Positions 24,138 through 36,087 of a stretch of 64,000 bases of DNA are shown here, piece after piece. Below the pieces are notes generated by a model, which did no database searches, was not told the DNA's origin, and saw only the letters and a program-made list of their open reading frames with translations. Every line of letters begins with the position of its first letter. The first letter of the stretch is position 1. Origin of the DNA: Basidiobolus meristosporus CBS 931.73 (Eukaryota > Basidiobolomycota > Basidiobolomycetes > Basidiobolales > Basidiobolaceae); the NCBI GenBank assembly GCA_002104905.1, contig MCFE01000244.1, positions 1-64,000 of the forward strand. The letters run 5' to 3'. The position numbers and the translations under genes were made by a program.

Positions 24138-25578
24138 AATTACTCTGCTCTGACACATCTTTTATGGCCTGCTTGTCCCTTGCTGGCACTTTCATGGCAA
24201 CCTGACGTTTCTTTTCAGCTTGTTTTGAGCTCAGCCATAGTTGTGACAGGCTCCTGAGAAAGTTGCAGGTTCTTATAACTGCCAGGTCCTTCACTGCTAC
24301 TTTGACTGAGTGCTTCTTGAGTGGTACTAAGCTTTTCCCTTAATAAATGTTGTGCTGGTGCATCCATGTCTGCCTGCTTGTCCCTTATAGGCACTCTTTC
24401 AGCTACCTGACATCTCTTTGATGCTTGCTTAGAGCTTTTGGTCCTGCTTGCAATGGGCTCTTGAGAAAGCTGCTGATTTCTGGCCATGGCACCCTTGTTC
24501 TTCTGCCATTGATAGTTTATGCTATTCTTAAGATACTTTTTTACAGACCAATGCTGGCCCAAAATCTGTTTGTCAGTTTGAATCCAGGATAATTCTCATG
24601 CAACAAGTCAAGCACATTCTGCTTGGCATTGAGCTCCTGATGGTCCCATGGTATGCTAGCCTTAAGATGAAGGTGTGGTAGACTGCTAACAACCTCTTGA
24701 ATACTTGCCCACTCTTCATTGTTGCACTCAACAGCTTTACAAATCTTCAATGTCTTTTGATTTTACACCTTGGTGTAAACACCACATTGTCTCCCTCCCA
24801 TGCTGTGATAGCTTTTCCTCAGGGCTTTATTTCTGAGAGCATCTGGAATATTAGCCCACTATTCATTGTTGCACTCAATGGCTTCATGAATCTTAAGTGT
24901 CTTTTGATTTTACACCTTGGTGTAAACACCGCATTGTCTCCCTCCCATGCTGTGATAGCTTTTTCTCAGGGCTTTATTTTAGGGCACTGTTATTGTGCTT
25001 CAAGAACTATACAGTGTTCCTCTGCTGTTACATTGGGAGATAGCTCAATTCTTGGCTGTGAGATTGAGCTACTTGAGCTCCTTCTTTGCAGCAAAGTAAC
25101 TGCTTTCTCTACCTGGGGTATTGATTGTTCTACATGTATTATCCGCTCATTCTACTTCTGGACTATTTCCTGATTTCTCTAGGCCATTGCATCTATCCTA
25201 TCAGCCACTGCACCTAATTGCCATATTAATGCCTTGGTATGAGCTGACAACTTACTAGTTGATATGGGTAATGGTTATGTTATGATTCCCACTTGCTGGT
25301 CTTCAACTGAGGGTACTGTGCTTGCTACATTCTCATCTGTGTGAGAATAACAATCAGCTTGTGGCTCCACAGAGGTTCTCAATTGCGTACTTGACTGAGA
25401 GTCTAAGGAGTCCACATTATCCCCTTCAGTGGGCATGCTGTCAACATGGCTTTTTTGGATGGAGCTTTACTAATTGCACTAAATGTCAAAGCAAGCTGTT
25501 GTCCAACTGTTCCCTACTGCCATCACCAGTGGGGTTTGGTTGGGAACCAGAAAATGTTGCTTTATTTTCTGGCAGCAT
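24138..25578 (-). pseudogene. CACTA ORF-X, minus strand, N-terminal two thirds
   Basis: Head-to-head partner of the Tnp2 at 25680-31255. The start codon is best placed at 25578-25576 (peptide MLPENKATFSGSQPNPTG, matching MPPKNKAKLSG in the copy at 45506). Downstream come the coiled-coil segment, the conserved block CNNEEWASIQEVVSSLPHLH (near 24640-24740), PWDHQELNAKQNVLDLLHEN, and basic Gln/Lys/Ser repeats (24215-24562 open). The block AVIAFPQGFI/AVIAFSQGFI on the opposite strand marks a local tandem duplication of ~125 bp at 24.70-24.98 kb. No known domain was recognised. The C-terminal third was removed by the insertion ending at 24137. Confidence 0.6.
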
Positions 25579-25679
25579 ATATATGGAAATGAATAAAACC
25601 AAAGGAGAAATAGTGTTACTTACACATGTGTATGTGGTGCCAAAACTTTACTTATAATGCTTATTATGATAGGTCATCA

Positions 25680-26689
25680 TTAAATATTACATTCTTGTTG
25701 GTGCTATGCTTCAGATACATGACTGCCTTCTAAATATGGCACACAGAATGATAGCTCTTACAAAGAAGGCTAACTGATGAGTTGTAACAACAGCACTATA
25801 CATGAGCCCAATCAAGTCCCATTATGCAATGTGACAACACCAGCTGAAACAAATGCCAAGGATACTATATAGAGCCAAGTGAGCTCAGTAATCAATCTAC
25901 TGGTGAATGATGTAATGCTGTGGCTAGAGAAATGGCGTGTTTCCACTAATAGCAGTAATGGGGGCTTTGAGGATTTATTACTACTTCTTGCAAAATTCAT
26001 TCCAAGATGCAACTTACCATCTACATTTTACGTGTGGACAGCTGTCATGCAGCTTGCAACATATGATACAGAGACTGTCCTGATTTTAGTGTGTGTAAAC
26101 ACTTGCATGGCATTTACATCCAAAAATGCTACCATTGTAACATGTCCAAATTGTCAGGAATCCTCCATCATTGAGGGAAAACATAGTTCACACTTTGGAT
26201 ATATTCAGGTAAAACCCCATCTAAAGAAGCTCATACAGTCCAACAAGTATTGAATAGCTATAAAGTACCACACTTAGTATCAGTCAAGCACAAACATATC
26301 AGATATAATTCATGGTAAAAATTACAAACCGCTATGAAGCTAGGTCTACTTTAAAGTATATATGACCATGCTTTTGCCTTAGCACCTGATGGATTCTCAT
26401 TAAACAAGTACTCTACCAGCAAATCCTGCTGGCCACTGATTCTCATCAATCTGAATTTGCTGCCTATTTTATGCTATCTGAGCAAAAATCTGATGGTAGT
26501 TTCACTGGTATCCAAGCCTAAATTTCCATCCACCCTGGATAGCTACCTGTATCCATTGCTAGATGATTATTGTAGGCTTTCCAGCAGAAAACAGTGAATG
26601 GCAATCATGGAAAAGTGCATACTAGTATTGGCATTGGGGAGACCTCAGCCATTAGCAAGATAGCTGGCTTTTCTGTGCACAATGGATGG
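25680..26689 (+). pseudogene. CACTA Tnp2 transposase, N-terminal part
   Basis: The open piece 25879-26253 (124 codons) resembles the start of fungal Tnp2 transposases: CPNCQESSII is a CxxC knuckle at about 26143-26172, and HFGYIQVKPHLKKLIQSNKY at 26191-26250 corresponds to the conserved F-Y-IPL-P-L-R-LF block. Further on come degenerate copies of LILINLNLPP (near 26430) and ISKIAGFSVHNGW (26655-26690). There a Gypsy-1 element is inserted; the same Tnp2 continues at 29828. Divergent to ORF-X across about 100-300 bp. Confidence 0.65.
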
Positions 26690-27385
26690 TGCTATGCATT
26701 AACATTCAAAACTAGCCTATTTTACTCTGTTAGAAAATTTAGTAACCTAACTCATTTTCCTAACCCAACCATGACTAATCCCAGTTATAGCTTGTATTAT
26801 TACTTCTCAGAATCTATTTTTAGCTGTCACACCTGATCATTTTTCATGTGGTCATTACATCCTCAACTGATCTGCTAAGCTTCTCAAAGTGATTACTCAA
26901 CTGAGATCTATCCAACCGCTTAGCAGTTGCCAAGACATCAGCCAATCAATGATGCAATTTCTCACTTATCCTATGCAGCTATGAACACCCCAGCTGATTT
27001 CAATTAGTCCAGTCTTTTGGCACTTACTACTTTAACTTGGTCAGAAACATATAAATAGAGATTACTGAACCTTTAGGTTTGTTTTGTGTCTCAACAAAAC
27101 TAAGATTGTGCCTCAGCAAAGTTAAGAATTTAACAATGCCATTCTAGTTTCCACCCAAGTCTAGCATATCTAGCATTCCCAAGAACACCTAGCCTAGCCT
27201 GCATAGCAAACCAACTTTGTTGCCTTTATAGCCCAGCTCAACTACATACAAAACCAATATTAAACCAGAACTTCCCTACTAATATTTCTGTCACCCTAGA
27301 CAATTCTAAGATTCTGTGCTTAGTTTTCTCTTAGGTTCAGTTAACGCATTCAAGAGTTTATTACACTTTTCTCTTGAATACAACA
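26690..27385 (+). repeat. Gypsy-1b 5' LTR (696 bp)
   Basis: Direct copy of 29131-29827, with ends TGCTATGC (mutated from TGTTGTGC) and ATACAACA. Removing the whole Gypsy-1b element rejoins Tnp2 at GGATGG/TATTGCTGTC. The flanking 5-mers are GATGG and TATAG, a target duplication with two changes. Confidence 0.85.
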
Positions 27386-29130
27386 TTTCTTTGTTGAATC
27401 CCATTAGATTCAACTGCTTTACAATATGTCCTTGGCAGTAAGCTATCCAAATCTTTCCATGTTGGAAGAAGCCTGCAGAAATCAGGAAGAGCTTACTGAG
27501 CAGCTTGAAAGCAGCATGTATGAAAGAAACACTTTGATGCTTGATCACTCATAGCTTTCCAAGAAAAGATCTGACAATCATTGTAGAGATGAACTTCTTG
27601 AAGTTGTTTCTGGTTACCAAGATGAAATTGGATTTATCAAAGAAGCTCTGGAGAATGTTGCAATTGTAATTGAGAGCACACACTTATGACAATATCTCAG
27701 AGATATGTACACTTGCAATCACCATGACTGTGGCTGTTAGACAGGCTTCAGGCAACTCCACTCAAGATGCAGCAACAACCGGAAAAGAGAGCAGTCATGT
27801 GACCAAAAAGAAGTCAACTGCTACAAAAATTGTGAGATTAATGGAAGATGCTATCACTCTACTAGTGAATGCAAAGGCATCATTAAGCAGTCAAACAAGT
27901 CAGGAAGCACTTCAGAGAAGCAGCAAAATGCCAAAACTGATAATCCATATGCTGATGACAAATGCTTTAAATGTTGAAAGATGGGACATAGATCACCTGC
28001 CTCTACTGAGAAGAACTCTACACCATTGGCAAAGATACCTCAGATCCTAGATGAGAATTCAGCCAATAAATTGACAGGGTTGGAGGGAGCATATGAAGAA
28101 CCAACAGTTCAAGATTATAACAACCTCTTTGAGATTCCAGCAAAAAACTGTAACTGTTCAAGAAAAGAAGCAACCAATTGCGCAGCCAAAAGCTATAGTG
28201 GTGTCATTCAAACATAATGGTGAATCATATGTAGCACTACTGGATACTGGATCATCTAACTCTGTTGTATCACCTAATGCAGTCAAAGAACTCCAATGGG
28301 AAATAGAAAAGCAACCAGGAAAAGCTAAACTTGCAGCTAAGGACCTCTCAGCCCCAAGAATTGGTATCACCAACCCAATCAGCATACATTGTGTTAAAAT
28401 GACTATAATCCATCAAATGCAAGTTATTAACATTCCAGATGGATCTCAGGTAGTCATTGGTCTAGACACCTTCACCAAAGTTAGCTTTCACATAGGTGAG
28501 CTACCAGTTTTATATCCTGGAATCACTAAGTCTCATCCATTCCTGATGGATCAGATTCCAGAGATTATCTCTCCCTATCTGGAAGCAGAGGAGTCAACCC
28601 CAACTTTCAAGCATATTCTCAATCAGTCAAATTGGAAATTCAACTGGTCAATGAAAGAAACCAAGCTATTCCCAGGAACAGTCTCTGCACTATTCCAGAA
28701 TCCATTGTTATGCTAGAAACCCCACCTGGTGAGTCAACATGGAGGTGGCAATACCCAATTCCACATTCTTGTCAATACTTAGTTGATGAAATTGTCCAAA
28801 AGTGAGCCAACAAGGGAATTATCACTCAAGCCCCTGTCATCACAACATTCAACAGCCCTTTGATGCCTGCACCCAAGAAGGATGCAAATGGAAATCTAAC
28901 TTTGAAGAGACCTTCTTACACCTTAGACCTCTGAGCAATCTTCTCCAAGAAGTTAAATTTCCAACTCCAAGAATCCAGGATATCTTTTTCTCACTATCAA
29001 GCGCAAAAGTATTCTCCAAATTTGACTTGAAGGATGCATATCACCAATTCCAGATCCATCCTGATCATCAGCATAAGACCTAACCCTGGTCTTCTCTCAG
29101 CCTGGAACAAGGCTCATGACCAAGAAGTGA
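27386..29130 (+). pseudogene. Gypsy-1b internal region (gag, protease, start of RT)
   Basis: Gag is shorter than in Gypsy-1a because of a deletion between the IEKEALENVAIV region (27640) and THTYDNISEIC (27680). The zinc knuckle is damaged (CFKC-stop-KMGH, last Cys lost) near 27960-28005. The protease keeps VALLDTGSSNSVV (28228-28266) inside the longest open stretch, 28093-28716. RT starts near 28790 and reaches the palm motif FSKFDLKDAYHQFQIHP (29018-29068), then stops at ~29085. Connection, RNase H and integrase are absent and the 3' LTR follows about 45 bp later. It is a non-autonomous relic that still has both LTRs. Confidence 0.85.
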
Positions 29131-29827
29131 TGTTGTGCATCAACATTTAAAACTTAGCCTATTTTACTTGGCTCAATAATCTAGTACTCTAACTGATTTT
29201 CCTAACCCAAACATAACTAATTCCAGTTATGGTTGATTTTATCACTTCTCAGAATCTATTTTTAGCTGTCACACCTGATCATCTTTCATATGGTCATTAC
29301 ATCTTCAACTGATTTGCTAAGCCTCTCAAAGTGATTACTCAACTGAGATCTATCCAACCACTTAGCAGTTGCCAAGACATCAGCAAATTAATGATGCAAT
29401 TTCTCATTTATCTTATGCACCTATGAACACCCCAGCTGATTTCAATTAGTCCAGTCTCTTGGCACTTACTACTTTAACTTGATCAGAGAAATATAAATAG
29501 AGATTACTGAACCTTTTGGTTTAGTGTGTGTCTCAACAAAATTACAATTGTGCCTCAGCAAAATTAAGAACTAAACAATGCCATTCTAGTTTCCACCCAA
29601 GCCTAGCATATCAAGCATTCCCAAGAACACCAAGCCTAGCCTGCATAGCAAACCCACTCTGTTGCATTTATAGCCCAACTCAACTTTATACAAAACCAAT
29701 ATTAGACCAGAACTTCTCTGCTGATATTTCTGTCACCCTAGACAATTCTAAGATTCTGTGCTTAGTTTTCACTTAGGTTCAGTTAACTCATTCAAGAGCT
29801 TATTACACTTTTCTCTAGGATGCAACA
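29131..29827 (+). repeat. Gypsy-1b 3' LTR (697 bp)
   Basis: Starts TGTTGTGCATC and ends GATGCAACA. It pairs with 26690-27385 as a direct repeat, with scattered differences mostly of the C/T and G/A type. A TATAAATAG-like box occurs near 29490-29500 (27050-27060 in the 5' LTR), consistent with an LTR promoter. Confidence 0.85.
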
Positions 29828-31255
29828 TATAGTATTGCTGTCAAATGTCTGCAATCCAGGGGATTTACACCATAACTCACACCTATTATTACTACCCAAA
29901 CACCAATACTAAGAACATCATCTTCCCACTGAGAGAATGTATAGAAGTCAGCATGAAATTGAAGCAAAGCTGGCAAGCTATAAGTCATTGGCCAGAATAT
30001 GGAATTAATTGGAAACCATAGATATCTAAGATAGAGGGTATCTGTTAGAGTAAAAGCTTTCCACTGGGAGCAATGCATTTGCTTTTCAACAATATCCCTA
30101 TGTCAATGACCAAATTGTACATGGGGCATTTCAAGCTAAATGAGCCCTTTAAGATACCAGAAAATTTGTAAGAATTGGCATGATATTACAGAGGATCTGC
30201 TACCCTAAGTACTTCTCACAGGCTCCAATCAATATTCATATGCATTTCAGCACTACAAATGCCAAGACTGGATGAGCTGGATCTGTATTTATTCAAGTAG
30301 CATTCTGAAGCCATTCCTACCAAGAGTACATTGGAAGCATTGGGAGTCATATGTGGACATTGCAGGATTAGTTATCCAGGAGTGGATCACCAATGCCAAC
30401 TTGGCACATCTACAGCTGTTGAGCAAGTAGTTTGTAACACAACTTGAGCAGCTATACTACCTACATGAAGCTGAATGTGTAGATCTCCGCCTCTACAGTA
30501 TCCTTTCTCAACTCCATGTTGCTTGGTGTGTGGAGAATAATGGGCCTTGCTTCACCTTTTGGGAGTTTCCTATGGAGCCAATATGTGGGGAGATAGGAAG
30601 ACAAGTTAAGTTGCAGGTACTACCATATTCTAATCTCATCAGGAATATTACCTTCAAGTCTGTCATGGATGTGAAGGGTTGGCACATGGAGGACAGCCAG
30701 GAAGAGTTGGAAAATACTGAGGACAGATGTGCACATGGAGACACCTATACCTATAGCATTAAGAAGCTAAGCAGCTCCAATGCGTGGGCAATCTGTTAAG
30801 CAATGCAAAGTTGGGTTGGGTGCAACAAGCAGCTAATGTTATTAGGAAAACTCTACCAAGGTATACTGGATTTCTCTTGGTCACAAGCCAACTTCTACAT
30901 CATTCAATACAGAATTTACACAAACAAGAGCCAAAGCACACCTATAAGGAGGACTAGAATCCATCTAGGAGAAGGAATATACACTCTCAATACCAAAAGG
31001 TTCTTTGTGCATATTCAAGATGTATTTATATCAGAAGTGGTGGCAACCAAGCAAATGCTTGCAAGATGTATATGTTACCAGCAGTGCCAGATATACTGCA
31101 ACTTTGCAAGTATCACACTAAGAAGCTGTAAAGATGAGATGACAGAAATATGTCAATTGTGGCAGGTGTGTATGCTTGTAGAGGTTAGTAAGCAGGAGGT
31201 CATAGTTTTTCTTGATTCAAACTATATGTGGAATACTCAAAGTTGTAGTGGGTAA
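29828..31255 (+). pseudogene. CACTA Tnp2 transposase, middle and C-terminal part
   Basis: Resumes the copy cut at 26689. It contains the CHGCRISYPGVDHQCQ-like Cys/His segment near 30350-30400 and GPCFTFWEFPMEPICGEIGR (30541-30600). Downstream lie WHMEDSQEELENTEDRC (30680-30730) and a longer open C-terminal piece, 30803-31255 (150 codons: LYQGILDFSWSQANFYIIQYR, VVATKQMLARC). This is the most complete Tnp2 in the window once the Gypsy-1b insertion is discounted, but a stop at ~30799 and several earlier frame breaks make it inactive. Confidence 0.7.
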
Positions 31256-31729
31256 GCAAATAAAAAGGGGTGATTCTACAGTCAGATATATGAATTCCAC
31301 AGGTGGAGGTAGAAAAAGGAAATACCATTTGGTAAATTGGACCAGTAGCATACACAGAACTAGCTATAGGCTGCCATACTGCCATGATAATGCCATTAGA
31401 GATTTGTAATGAAGCTGTCAAAATACTGTCAAGTTTTTTGCCATATAAGGCAAATGGATGTACCAGTCAGTTAGATCCATATCTAATAGCTTAGAGTGCA
31501 TTAAGACCAACAATGCCATGCAATTATTGCTACAGCACCAATCAAACCCTGTCAAGCTTTATAACTTTATCTGGCAGTAAAATTAGCAAAACAACATCAT
31601 GATCCTGTCATAAGATTGTCAAGAGGGTCACTAATTCCAAGCTGCTGGAATTATAACAGTCTCCAAACAAGATCCTGATGGCTGATCCAAATTAAACTTA
31701 CTTGTAGGACCAAATTACTTTTCATAGGG
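31256..31729 (+). mobile_element. CACTA 3' tail and Tnp2-side terminus
   Basis: Non-coding tail shared by all Tnp2 copies, ending TTACTTTTCATAGGG at 31729. To the right lies the middle of a minus-strand Tnp2 (AATACTTC...), so the element was inserted into another copy of its own family. Its left end is lost: ORF-X is cut at 24138. Confidence 0.6.
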
Positions 31730-32463
31730 AATACTTCAAATAAACTCTTGGTAGAAATAGCTTCACAAGGCCACTTGAATAAATAAATATTCAGTTCATC
31801 CAGTCCTTGCACTTATATTATAGCATATGCATATAAATGTTGATTGGAGCCTATTAGAAGTACTTAGGGTGGCAGATATCATGTAGTATCATGTCAATTC
31901 TTTCAAATTTCTTTGGTTTTTCATAGGGCACATATAGCTTGAAATACCTCATATACTACTTGGTCATCAGTAATGGGATATTGCTGAAAAGCATGTGCAT
32001 TGCTCCCAGTTGAAAGCTTTGCTCCAGTAGATACCCTCTATCTTAAGTATCTCTGGTTGCCAATTATTTCCATATTCCAGCCAATGGCTTATGGCTTGCT
32101 AACTTTGCAGCAATTGCATGCTGACTTCTGTAAATTTTCTCTGTGGTAAGGTGATGTTCTTAGTGTTGGTGTATGGGCAATAGCACTATGTGTGAGTTAT
32201 AGGGCAACTCCCCCAGATCTCACACATTCAATAGCAATTTGTCCATTGTGCCCAGAAAGGCTAGCTATCTTGCTCATGGCTGGTGTGTCCTCAATGCAGA
32301 TAATAATCAGCTTTGACATGATGGCCATTTACTGTTATCCAGCTGGAATGCATACAAAATTCATCCTGTAAGGGATACTGAGCTCAGTACTCTATAGCTT
32401 CACAATATATGTAGTACTGCATGAGCTTTTTTATATGGGGTACTACCTGAATATATCAGCAGT
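31730..32463 (-). pseudogene. CACTA Tnp2, minus strand, middle part
   Basis: Reverse complement of the region from LFKWPCEAISTK back through GAMHMLF (near 31990-32010) and IAGFSGHNGQ (near 32230-32260) to the GYIQ-block (32440-32460). It is cut at 32463 by a CACTA terminus. The matching upstream half (block CTFQELAIIGGKH) resumes at 44514, so 32464-44513 is a large insertion into this gene. Confidence 0.6.
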
Positions 32464-33690
32464 CCCTATGAAACATAATTCAGTCCTATGAGTGAATCCC
32501 ATCCAGACCAGCAGTCAGGATCCCATTTAGTCACTGTAATAATGCCAGCAGCTTGGAATTAGTGACCTTCTTAACAATCTTATGACAGGATCACAATGGC
32601 ATTTTGCTAATTTTACTACCAAATAAAGTGATAAAACTTGACAAGATTTGATTGGCGCTGTGACAATAATTACATGGCATTGTTGCAGTCTTATTGTGCT
32701 CTGCAACTATTTTGAATGGATCTAACCAGCCAGGACATCCAATTGGCTTATATGGCAAAAAACCTGATGCTATTTTAACAGCCTCATAGCAAGACTCTGA
32801 TGGCATTATATCAGCAGTATGGCAGCCTACAGCTGGTTCTGTATAATGCTTTTGGACATGTTGCAATGGTAGCATTTTTAGATTTGAATGCCATGCAACT
32901 ATTATCACATGCTGGAATCAGGAGAGTCTTTGAGTCATATGTTGCCAGCCACATGATGGTTGTCTACTTGTACCATGTACATGGTAGGTTGCATCCTGGA
33001 ATGACTTTGGCAAGAAGTGGTAATAAATTCTCAAAGCCCCCATTACTGATTTTAGTGAAAACTTACCACTTTGCTAGCCACTATGTTACATCACTCACCA
33101 GTAGATGGATTACTGGGCTCACTTGGCTCTATAAAGCATCCTTGGCATTTGTTTCAATGGGTGTTGTCTCATTGCATATTGGGATTTGACCAAGCTAACA
33201 TGTAGTACTGCTGTTTGGGGAGATAGGCTCACAATCCATCAGTGAACCTTCTATATCAAAGCTATCACTCTGCATGCCATATTCAAAAGGCTGAGGTGAG
33301 TCTAAAGGCATCACAAACTCACCTGACTCAGTTTGTGGAAGGTGACAATGATTGCCAGGTGCCAATATAGAAGTATCAACTGGCCAGCAAGATACTGTTA
33401 ATACAGTAGTGACTGATAAGTGGTCAAATATGACTTGTGTGGCAAAGCACTGGCCAAGATCCTTGTAGTACTTCCTATGCTGTCTGTGTGCTTCATGTCT
33501 GAGAGGCTTGCCACAATAGCCACATGGTCTTTTTTCGCTTCTCTTAGGTCATTGAGTCAAAGTAGTCTTGTCCATGGGGTAAACGGTTTGACCTTCAACA
33601 ACATAATGCTATTATATCACATTTAGGTCAATACCATGCGAACTTAAGACAGTCTTATATTTGAGACATCACATTACATGAATGTAAGAT
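32464..33690 (-). pseudogene. CACTA element with deleted Tnp2 (3' tail fused to N-terminus)
   Basis: The left terminus CCCTATGAAACATAATTC is at 32464. The Tnp2 3' tail (to about 32850) is then joined directly to the N-terminal part of the gene (32853-33640, minus strand; peptides LLPKSFQDATYHVHGT and SLSDMKHTDSI on that strand). Nearly the whole transposase is deleted, making the element non-autonomous. ORF-X begins head-to-head at ~33694. Confidence 0.6.
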
Positions 33691-33693
33691 TCA

Positions 33694-34017
33694 ATGATGA
33701 CCTGCTGTGATACATTAAACATACCTCCCGCTAACCCCACTACTGATGGCAACAGAAGAACGGTTGGACAACAGCTTGCTTTCACATTGAGTGCAACAAG
33801 CAGGGCTACATCCAAAAAAAGCCCTGTGGACAGTGTGCCCATTGAAGGTAATAATACAGACTCCTCAGGCTCTCAGTCAAGTAAGCAATTGAGAACCTCT
33901 GTGGAGCCACAAGCTGACCATTATGCTCAGGCAGATGAGAATGTAGCAAACACAGTACCCTCAGTTGAAGATCAGCAAGTGGCCATGATAACATCACCAC
34001 CACCCACATTAGCAAAT
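33694..34017 (+). pseudogene. CACTA ORF-X, N-terminal part, left of the Harbinger insertion
   Basis: Open at 33694-34047, but the last codons belong to the Harbinger element. The peptide NPTTDGNRRTVGQQLAFTLS... and SSGSQSSKQLRTSVEPQAD matches the ORF-X N-terminus at 45506, with the first ~15 residues altered. It breaks at AAT (34015-34017), the target site of the Harbinger element, and continues at 40845 (ATGTTGTCAGC), matching the uninterrupted copy at 45836-45850. Confidence 0.7.
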
Positions 34018-34110
34018 AGACTTGTTCCATTGGATAGTGCCACATAGTGCCAGCCTGTTTATGGTGCCGGATTGATCTGGCACTCTACGGCACTATCTGG
34101 CACTATAATT
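34018..34110 (+). repeat. Harbinger terminal repeat and subterminal GTGCC/GGCAC repeats
   Basis: After the 15-bp terminal repeat, the motif TAGTGCC or its complement GGCACT recurs about six times in both orientations within ~75 bp. The same array lies at the transposase-side end of the inner copy (38670-38763). Such subterminal clusters are typical transposase or accessory-protein binding sites; that role is inferred here. Confidence 0.6.
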
Positions 34111-34200
34111 TCTACCATGATGCCTGTGGTATGATACAGTTACTGGTAATTTTACTCAATCTTACTTATATTGCTCAGAATAGTGCTTTCCTTGCTTTAT

Positions 34201-35085
34201 TTACTCTTCATAATGCTCCAGACACATTTCCCTCAGTGGATGTCTTCTTGTATGAGCATACTGTGCATTAATAAGTATCTTAACTATTTTACCTATCCTG
34301 CTGTTTTCTCCTATATATGACTTTCCTCTGTATTTACCTGCCAATATGCTGAATCTCTCCAGATATCCAAATGTGTGCTCTACCCTTACTCTGAAATGAT
34401 TAAATATCTCATTGTAGAGCTTCTGCTTCCTGCTAAGTACACCATTTGTTGGCTTCCTATAAGCTGGAATACATCCTAATCTCTGACAATCCTCTCCTAT
34501 ATAAGCTAAGTCTGCCATACATTTCTCCCCTCTACTGAATTCAGGATGATTCTCTACCCAGAGTGCTTTGTCATGCCTACTTCCAGCAAATGGCCCACTA
34601 AACCAGATGATGTTACCCTCAATGTCAGACAGTGCTTGAAACTTCACACAGTGTGCCTTGTACTTGCCAGAATAAAAGTGCCTCTGCCCTCTAGAAGGTC
34701 TGTTAATCCTCACTGGGAAGGTATCCAAAATACTCCTGATATGGAACCTGTTGCTGAACACTCTGGGATATGGAAGTCTATTGGAGCTTCTGAACCTAGT
34801 ATTCCAAGCTTGCTCTAAGTCATTCATACCCTCTGCAAGGTGGTTCTCCATTGCTGTCAGCTGGGAATGAATGCTTCTAGGACTTTTGTTGCCATGGATG
34901 GTGGGATGAAACCTTGTAGGGCAATAGTTCTTGTAATAGCAGAGAAGCTTGACAAGGGATCTCCTTGAGTAGATTGGGGTTGATGGTCCACAGTACTTGG
35001 AATAGATCTCCTCTAGTGTGTCAAAAGGAAATCCAGTGGTAGTGATGGGATTGATGAGAAAAGACCATTCAGATGAGTAAGTCAT
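34201..35085 (-). CDS. Harbinger-type DDE transposase (outer copy)
   Basis: An intact 294-codon frame encodes a DDE_Tnp_4/HARBI1-like nuclease, which cuts and joins the element's ends in the nucleus. D121 in LDTFPVRINRP is the first acidic residue. A conserved FYSGK...H-VKFQ stretch follows (137-150), then GSRHDKALW (169-176), ADLAYIG (D192) and VRVEHTFGYLERF with E236, so the DDE set is present. N-terminal residues 1-110 hold no recognised DNA-binding domain, consistent with a partner protein supplying it. The start is the first ATG after a short AT-rich leader, shared by both copies. It differs from the inner copy at only seven or so residues, all after residue 206. It could be expressed unless silenced. 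Confidence 0.9.
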   Translation of the reverse strand: MTYSSEWSFLINPITTTGFPFDTLEEIYSKYCGPSTPIYSRRSLVKLLCYYKNYCPTRFHPTIHGNKSPRSIHSQLTAMENHLAEGMNDLEQAWNTRFRSSNRLPYPRVFSNRFHIRSILDTFPVRINRPSRGQRHFYSGKYKAHCVKFQALSDIEGNIIWFSGPFAGSRHDKALWVENHPEFSRGEKCMADLAYIGEDCQRLGCIPAYRKPTNGVLSRKQKLYNEIFNHFRVRVEHTFGYLERFSILAGKYRGKSYIGENSRIGKIVKILINAQYAHTRRHPLREMCLEHYEE

Positions 35086-35342
35086 ATTAAAATTGGTGGA
35101 TGATTGTATTGAGGCGGTTTGAATTGATTTGGCGCAATCCGCCTTATTTATCTGATTTTTAATACATTATGGTTAAATCTCCATCAATTGCCATGTATCC
35201 CATCATTATGTTGCAAAAATCATCCATAAACAATGCCTTGGTACTTTTATTGATGCTTTTATCATAGGTTTATAATCAAATAGGAAATCAGCAATTGATG
35301 TGATCTGATCCGTGTCAACGCGATCCAAAATGCATCATGCAT
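35086..35342. promoter_or_regulatory. Harbinger divergent intergenic region (left half)
   Basis: About 255 bp of AT-rich, gene-free sequence between the outer transposase start and the inner insertion point. Its complement occurs at 37440-37694. In the uninterrupted element it would be continuous with 38767-38865 and separate the two divergent genes, so it should hold both promoters. The inner element inserted here has split it. I see no clear TATA box. Confidence 0.5.
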
Positions 35343-36087
35343 AATAGACTTGTTCCATTGTACCGTGCCAGGGTGCGCAGCGCGATCTGCGGTTGCAAAG
35401 AACAATCGGGCGCAATATTATAGCTACCAGAAGGCAGGATTGTTCTTGGACGATTTTGCACTATGTGGGACAATCTCGCACACTATGGCACAATCTGACA
35501 CAATGAGGTTGGCGCGGATGATTGCGCCAACTCATAATGCTTGCATCACGTGCGCAATCGGATACCGCTATAATGGCAGGTAAAATCCGGTATTCGGATA
35601 TGTTTCTTTAATGTAAATGGAAATAAATGTGTATCACACTATAAACTATACTGATACTTACCATTTTGGTTACCCTCACTCCAATTGGACGGTATTTCAG
35701 TGGTTAATTGGTCCAAAAGTATCCTGAAGCTGGCAGCCCCCAATTGGCTCATTGACTACTGAAAAAGCTACCTGATTTGCGATCAAATATCCCATTTTGC
35801 CCATTGAGCAAGTAAATCCCTGATCCTAGTGATTGGGCAAGGTGTCATAGCTAGCACGCAAGCAATCGTGTAGGTGCAAAACAGATCCAATAGCTGCACT
35901 GGTATTACAGATGACGTATATATATGCAGGGTGTTTATTTATAGGGGTTCAGTCTCAAATGTGAAACGACCTTGATATTACTTATATCAAAAATTTGATG
36001 ATCACTGATTTGCAATGGCTCGATTTGGATCGCAAAAAAAAGGGTTGTCGGGATCATTACAAATGTGATTGATTCAAAGCGATTGCA

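Noticed and set aside
24700-24980. Possible CRISPR-like repeat: two ~125-bp near-identical units
   Set aside because: Only two units, no short repeat/spacer pattern, and the sequence is the minus-strand ORF-X coding region; it is a local tandem duplication.
34546-34818. A 90-codon open frame opposite the outer transposase, repeated identically at 37962-38234 (minus)
   Set aside because: It lies wholly antisense to the conserved transposase core; its identity follows from the identical coding block. No domain.
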